In this document: positions 45,779-50,234 of the stretch, one piece after another | Numbering within the stretch: the first letter of the stretch is position 1 | How the letters are laid out: the number at the start of each line of letters is the position of its first letter | Source: Woeseiaceae bacterium | GTDB taxonomy: Bacteria > Pseudomonadota > Gammaproteobacteria > Steroidobacterales > Woeseiaceae | Reading direction: 5' to 3' | Length of the DNA: 50,234 bases | NCBI GenBank assembly: GCA_030066625.1 | Contig: JASJBG010000010.1 | Location: 1-50,234, forward strand | Notes under the pieces: model-generated | Told to the model about the DNA's origin: nothing | Seen by the model: the letters and a program-made list of their open reading frames with translations, nothing else | Database searches by the model: none | Position numbers and translations under genes: made by a program

Positions 45779-46366
45779 CTACTTCCCGAGCGCGGCGCAG
45801 GGCTTGTAGCGAAAGCAGCTCGTCACGTGATCGTTGACGAGACCCGTTGCCTGCATGTGCGCGTACATGATCGTCGAGCCGACGAAGCGGAAGCCGCGCT
45901 TCTTCAGGTCTTTCGACAGCGCATCGGACTCGGCTGAGGTGGCCGGCACCTCGCTATCTTTCTTGAAACGATTCTGGATCGGCTTGCCGTCGACGAAACC
46001 CCAGATGTAATCGCTGAAGGTACCGAACTCCTTCTGGACCGCGAGGAATGCCTTCGCGTTGCTGACGGTCGATTCCACCTTGAGGCGGTTGCGCACGATC
46101 GACGGATCAGTCAGCAGTTTTTCGACACGCTTCTTCGTGAATCGCGCCACCTTCTCCGGATCGAATTCGGCAAACGCCTTTCGGTAGCCTTCGCGCTTGT
46201 TCAGGATCGTCGACCAGCTCAAGCCCGCCTGGGCGCCTTCGAGAATCAGGAACTCGAACTGCACCCGGTCGTCATGCACGGGCACGCCCCATTCCTTGTC
46301 GTGGTATTCGATGTAGTCGAGGCTGACGCCCTCGGCCCATTTGCAACGGGTGACCGCTTTCGGCAT
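45779..46366 (-). CDS. tag: DNA-3-methyladenine glycosylase I
   Basis: The 195-residue base-excision enzyme removes 3-methyladenine from alkylated DNA. It starts with the family opening RCKWAEG (Cys8), then EYHDKEWG (His22), and ends with NDHVTSCF (His180, Cys184); these are the four zinc ligands. The helix-hairpin-helix region lies in between. Family length is about 185-195 residues. It is separated from the upstream HvfA-like gene by a strong terminator. Confidence 0.95.
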   Translation of the reverse strand: MPKAVTRCKWAEGVSLDYIEYHDKEWGVPVHDDRVQFEFLILEGAQAGLSWSTILNKREGYRKAFAEFDPEKVARFTKKRVEKLLTDPSIVRNRLKVESTVSNAKAFLAVQKEFGTFSDYIWGFVDGKPIQNRFKKDSEVPATSAESDALSKDLKKRGFRFVGSTIMYAHMQATGLVNDHVTSCFRYKPCAALGK

Positions 46367-46450
46367 GTCTCAAGTACCGTTCGATTCCGGGAGCGAAATC
46401 CTAGCAGCGGAGGGCATGTGCAGACAGCCCCGTTTCCGGTGTCCGCATAC

Positions 46451-46478
46451 AAAAAGGCCCGCGCAGTTTGCGCGGGCC
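46451..46478 (-). terminator. Intrinsic terminator after the HvfA-like gene
   Basis: On the minus strand, GGCCCGCGC and GCGCGGGCC (46470-46478 and 46456-46464 on the plus strand) form a 9-bp GC-rich stem with a 5-base loop and are followed by TTTTT (46451-46455). It closes the sigma / anti-sigma / HvfA-like transcript 45 bases after the last stop and insulates tag. Confidence 0.85.
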
Positions 46479-46522
46479 CTTTGTTCGAAGGCTGTGAAGC
46501 CTGCGTCAGTTTGCTCTGCTAA

Positions 46523-46894
46523 TTAAGCTGCACCGCCGCAAGAACCTTCACCGCACTTGCCTTCGGCGTCTTTGTCACCGCCGCAAGAGCCTTCACCTTC
46601 CTTCTTGTCACCGCCGCAGGAACCTTCACCGCAAGCGCCTTCGCCGCCCTTGCCTTCGGTGTCACCGCCACAGGAACCTTCGCCACAAGAGCCTTCGCCG
46701 CCCTTGCCTTTGCCTTCCTTGTCGCCGCCACAAGAGCCTTCGCCGTGACCGCCCAGCATGTAGCCGGCCGACAGAGCGGACATCTCGAACGGGTTATCAG
46801 CGCCTTCAGCGCTTGCAACACTGCCGATCGCAAACGAGCTAGCGAGTGCAGCACCAACAGCCAGAGCAACAGGCTTTACAACTTTCTTTGACAT
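46523..46894 (-). CDS. HvfA-like exported precursor with eight EGxCG motifs
   Basis: A 123-residue protein. The first ~30 residues are a signal peptide (MSKKVVKPVALAVGAALASS), followed by NPFEMSALSAGYML, an element also found in HvfA-type precursors. The rest (from residue ~49) is low-complexity: eight Glu-Gly-Ser/Ala/Lys-Cys-Gly motifs with Cys at 55, 70, 75, 88, 93, 104, 114 and 119, and no other cysteines. In Haemophilus HvfA, EGKCG cysteines are reported to be modified to oxazolone/thioamide copper ligands by an MNIO (DUF692) enzyme with a partner. No such enzyme is in this window. Shine-Dalgarno TAGGAGAG lies 7-8 bases before the ATG. Confidence 0.8.
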   Translation of the reverse strand: MSKKVVKPVALAVGAALASSFAIGSVASAEGADNPFEMSALSAGYMLGGHGEGSCGGDKEGKGKGGEGSCGEGSCGGDTEGKGGEGACGEGSCGGDKKEGEGSCGGDKDAEGKCGEGSCGGAA

Positions 46895-46956
46895 CGTTTT
46901 CTCTCCTACAGGTTTTTCCCCGTTAACCAGGGATCAATTGATCAGTGCGCTTGTAA

Positions 46957-47679
46957 TTAGGTACTCCACGCGACTGAATCTACTACTTTCTCTTCAATCC
47001 TTTGCAGGTTTTCCCCTTCCTCGCCGATGATGGCGATGCTGCCGTCCCCGACCGGCAGGAGAATACCGTTGATCGAGTCGCCGCTAATCGACTGCGGCCC
47101 CTCGATGGGCTGTTCCGGCATTAGCAAGATCGTAACCGGACCGCGCTCCCCCTGTATGACAAGATGCGGGACTTCCGTGCCGTTTATCACACAGGTCTGA
47201 GCATAAGTGATGAGACCCGCGCTGTGGTCAAGGGTTGCAATTGACGCGGGCATTACGCGCGCCAGGCGGCGATCGGGGACCGGCTTGTCAGTCACGCGCA
47301 GCGCGTAAGGCTCATGATCGAGGTGAGCAATGATCTGCTCCGCAAGCGGCGCATCCGAAACCTCGCTCGACAGCATGTTGAATCCGATGACCGCTGCAAA
47401 CGTCGCTGCGGCAGCCATGGCCAGCCAGCCAGGCACACCGAGCCGTCGACTCGCGAGCGTCGTTACATTGCTGGAATCGATCTCGGGCAGCTCAGGCATG
47501 TTCAGCTCGGGCACGCTCAGACTCATGGCCGAGGCGATCTGGCGATCGAATGCCTGCATCTCGGCGCGGTAGGCCTGGCACTCGCTGCAGGTCGCAAGCA
47601 GCTCGCCGCCGCCTTCGTAGGACGGGTCTGCCGTTATTGCCTTTTTGTATTCGTCACGCGTCATCATGTTCTTTGTCAC
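46957..47679 (-). CDS. Membrane anti-sigma factor (DUF3379)
   Basis: A 240-residue protein whose N-terminal cytosolic part carries CSECQAYRAEM, a CxxC like the zinc anti-sigma motif, followed by one membrane helix near residues 84-104 (WLAMAAAATFAAVIGFNM) and a beta-rich periplasmic domain containing LITYAQTCVINGTEVPHLV. This is the DUF3379 layout. It starts with a GTG at 47679, 5 bases after the sigma gene stop; an ATG at 47667 is an alternative. It lies 62 bases upstream of the HvfA-like gene, so it may sense stress that the peptide counters (inference). Confidence 0.88.
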   Translation of the reverse strand: MTKNMMTRDEYKKAITADPSYEGGGELLATCSECQAYRAEMQAFDRQIASAMSLSVPELNMPELPEIDSSNVTTLASRRLGVPGWLAMAAAATFAAVIGFNMLSSEVSDAPLAEQIIAHLDHEPYALRVTDKPVPDRRLARVMPASIATLDHSAGLITYAQTCVINGTEVPHLVIQGERGPVTILLMPEQPIEGPQSISGDSINGILLPVGDGSIAIIGEEGENLQRIEEKVVDSVAWST

Positions 47680-47684
47680 CGTCG

Positions 47685-48200
47685 CTACCCGGCCTCCTCG
47701 GCCTGGACCGACTCCTTGAGCTTCAACCGGGCCCGGTGCAGGCGCGTCAGCACCGCACCCTGCTTGAGCCCCATCAGCTCGGCAATCTCGTTCGTGCTGT
47801 AGCCCATCAGGACCTGGAGCACGAGCGGTTCTCTGTAATCGTCATCGAGCTCGTAGATCGACTCCCGCAAGGCTTCGAGCTGCTCGTCCGGAGCCTCGGC
47901 CAACAACGCCTCCTGCGAAGGAGTGAGGTTGTCGACGTCGACGGTCTCCAGTCGGCGGCGCTCGAAATACCGAGCGTTTTCGCGTCTGACGATCGTCAGC
48001 AGCCATTGCTTGGCGGCTGCATCCTCGCGTAACGCATCGAGCGATTTCCATGCCCGGAGCAGCGCCTCCTGAACGACGTCCTCGGCGATCGCCTTGTCGC
48101 GACTCAGCCACGCTGCGTAGCGATACATATCCTGGTGATACACGCCTACCAGCTGGTCGAATCGTCGCCGCCGGTCAGAGCCGACACTGCTGCTGTTCAT
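47685..48200 (-). CDS. ECF-type RNA polymerase sigma factor
   Basis: The 171-residue sigma factor has region 2 (YHQDMYRYAAWLSRDKAIAE, then VVQEALLRAWKSL) and region 4 (LQVLMGYSTNEIAELMGLKQ, GAVLTRLHRARLKLKE). It is followed by the DUF3379 anti-sigma gene, as in many gammaproteobacteria. On the minus strand upstream, GAAACCTGAC resembles an ECF -35 element (complement near 48241-48250), which could allow autoregulation; the -10 is not clear. It likely controls the operon with the HvfA-like gene. Confidence 0.92.
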   Translation of the reverse strand: MNSSSVGSDRRRRFDQLVGVYHQDMYRYAAWLSRDKAIAEDVVQEALLRAWKSLDALREDAAAKQWLLTIVRRENARYFERRRLETVDVDNLTPSQEALLAEAPDEQLEALRESIYELDDDYREPLVLQVLMGYSTNEIAELMGLKQGAVLTRLHRARLKLKESVQAEEAG

Positions 48201-48258
48201 TCGAGATGACCCGCCCCATGTGATTTTTATTACCCCGATTGTCAGGTTTCGGCGCTAA

Positions 48259-49335
<1,077 letters not shown>

Positions 49336-49464
49336 TCATAAGGACGCAGTGGGTATACTGCGGCGAATGGCGGTACAGCCGCCATCGAACAACAAGCATT
49401 GCCGGCTTGAACCGCCGCAGCACAGGCAAGGCCCGGGTATCCGCAGCAAGGGGCACCAAGCAGC

Positions 49465-50234
49465 ATGGCCACTAATCCCAACGCCATCGATCGCTACGGC
49501 GTGATCGGCTACCCCATCTCCCACAGCCGCTCGCCCGTGATCCACAAGCTGTTTGCCTACCAGACCGGGCAGAACATGCGCTACGAAATGCTCCAGGTCG
49601 CGCCCAAGAAGCTCGAGACCATGGTCCGACAGTTCCAGCGCACCGGCGGCAAGGGACTCAATGTCACGGCACCGCACAAAGTCGAGGTCGCGAAGCTCAC
49701 CGACGCGATGAGCGAACGCGCCCGGGAGGCCGGCGCTGTCAACACGCTCGTGTTCCGGGACAAGGAAATCTATGGTGACAACACCGACGGCATCGGCCTC
49801 GTTCGCGACCTGGTCACCAACCTGGGCCTGTCACTCAAGGGCGCGGCGATCCTGATCCTGGGCGCCGGTGGCGCCACGCGCGGGATCGTCGGCCCGCTAC
49901 TCGACCTCGAGCCGAAGCGTCTCGTCGTGGCGAACCGCACGGAGAGCAAGGCGGAGATCATCGCCGATCACTTCGCCCGGCACGGGCCGGTCGAGAGCTG
50001 TGGCTTCGACGCCATCGACGAAGAAGAAGAGTGGCAGCTAGTGATTAACTCCACGTCGGCTGGCTACAAGGGCGAGGCAGTGCCGTTCCCGCCCTCGATC
50101 GTCTCGAAGGACTCGTTTTGCTACGACCTTGCCTACGGTCTCAAGCTCACGCCGTTTTGTGCCTGGGCGCGTGAGCAGGGCGCGGGTCGCGTTGCGATGG
50201 GCTGGGGCATGCTCGTCGAACAGGCTGCCGAATC
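49465..50234 (+). CDS. aroE: Shikimate dehydrogenase, partial (runs off the window)
   Basis: The first 256 codons of AroE, which reduces 3-dehydroshikimate with NADPH in aromatic amino-acid synthesis. It starts MATNPNAIDRYGVIGYPISH with the substrate-binding SRS (residues 21-23), the catalytic Lys72 in NVTAPHKVEV, Asn93, and Asp108 in GDNTDGIGL; the NADP-binding glycine loop is GAGGAT (residues 133-138). The frame is open to the last base, and the family length (~270-290 residues) implies only a short piece is missing. It is 129 bases after hemB. Confidence 0.96.
   Translation, partial: MATNPNAIDRYGVIGYPISHSRSPVIHKLFAYQTGQNMRYEMLQVAPKKLETMVRQFQRTGGKGLNVTAPHKVEVAKLTDAMSERAREAGAVNTLVFRDKEIYGDNTDGIGLVRDLVTNLGLSLKGAAILILGAGGATRGIVGPLLDLEPKRLVVANRTESKAEIIADHFARHGPVESCGFDAIDEEEEWQLVINSTSAGYKGEAVPFPPSIVSKDSFCYDLAYGLKLTPFCAWAREQGAGRVAMGWGMLVEQAAE

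Noticed and set aside
46530-46750. Regularly spaced short repeats resembling a CRISPR array or minisatellite
   Set aside because: The repeats are in frame and encode the EGxCG motifs of the small exported protein; there are no spacers of constant length.

Overview
The window reads as a contiguous piece of a GC-rich (roughly 60-65 % by eye) gammaproteobacterial chromosome. The main evidence is conserved housekeeping order: def-fmt-rsmB followed by ntrY-ntrX on one strand, and a LysM gene, dprA, smg, topA, tsaC and hemF on the other, plus priA, argS, pntAB, hemB and aroE. The many small secreted and membrane proteins would fit an environmental lineage such as the Woeseiales, but that placement is inference. 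I see no rRNA, tRNA, insertion sequence, prophage or CRISPR array.

Layout. 0.1-6.5 kb is accessory: a membrane-anchored AraC-type regulator with a tandem 20-bp repeat in its divergent promoter region, a secreted alpha/beta hydrolase broken by an in-frame amber codon, a Nudix hydrolase, several unknown secreted or cytosolic proteins and an HNH nuclease. 6.6-11.4 kb holds proton-translocating transhydrogenase (pntA-pntB) and an ECF sigma operon (sigma, DUF3619-like membrane protein, short acidic exported protein, DUF3106 protein). 11.5-17.6 kb carries priA, argS, a SPOR protein and a CapA-like lipoprotein. 17.6-26.2 kb is accessory again: a frameshifted TolB-like/TPR gene, a secreted protein with a poly-aspartate tail, an EamA transporter, a lipoprotein translationally coupled to a collagen-like protein, and an M48 peptidase / haem-binding lipoprotein / L,D-transpeptidase cluster.

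26.2-41.3 kb is the housekeeping core: ntrX and ntrY, a DUF4390 protein, rsmB, fmt and def on the minus strand; a LysM lipoprotein, dprA, smg, topA, tsaC, hemF, a VOC protein and an AhpD-like protein on the plus strand. 41.4-46.4 kb has a large secreted subtilase, two membrane proteins and tag. 46.5-48.2 kb is a second ECF sigma / anti-sigma pair followed by a small exported protein with eight Glu-Gly-X-Cys-Gly motifs, like the HvfA-type precursors of copper-binding modified peptides. hemB and a truncated aroE end the window.

The most interesting points are the HvfA-like precursor under an apparent ECF sigma unit with no modification enzyme in the window, an NtrX-type regulator that lacks the GAFTGA loop and the Walker A lysine, the two disrupted accessory genes, and the tandem repeat next to the AraC-type gene.
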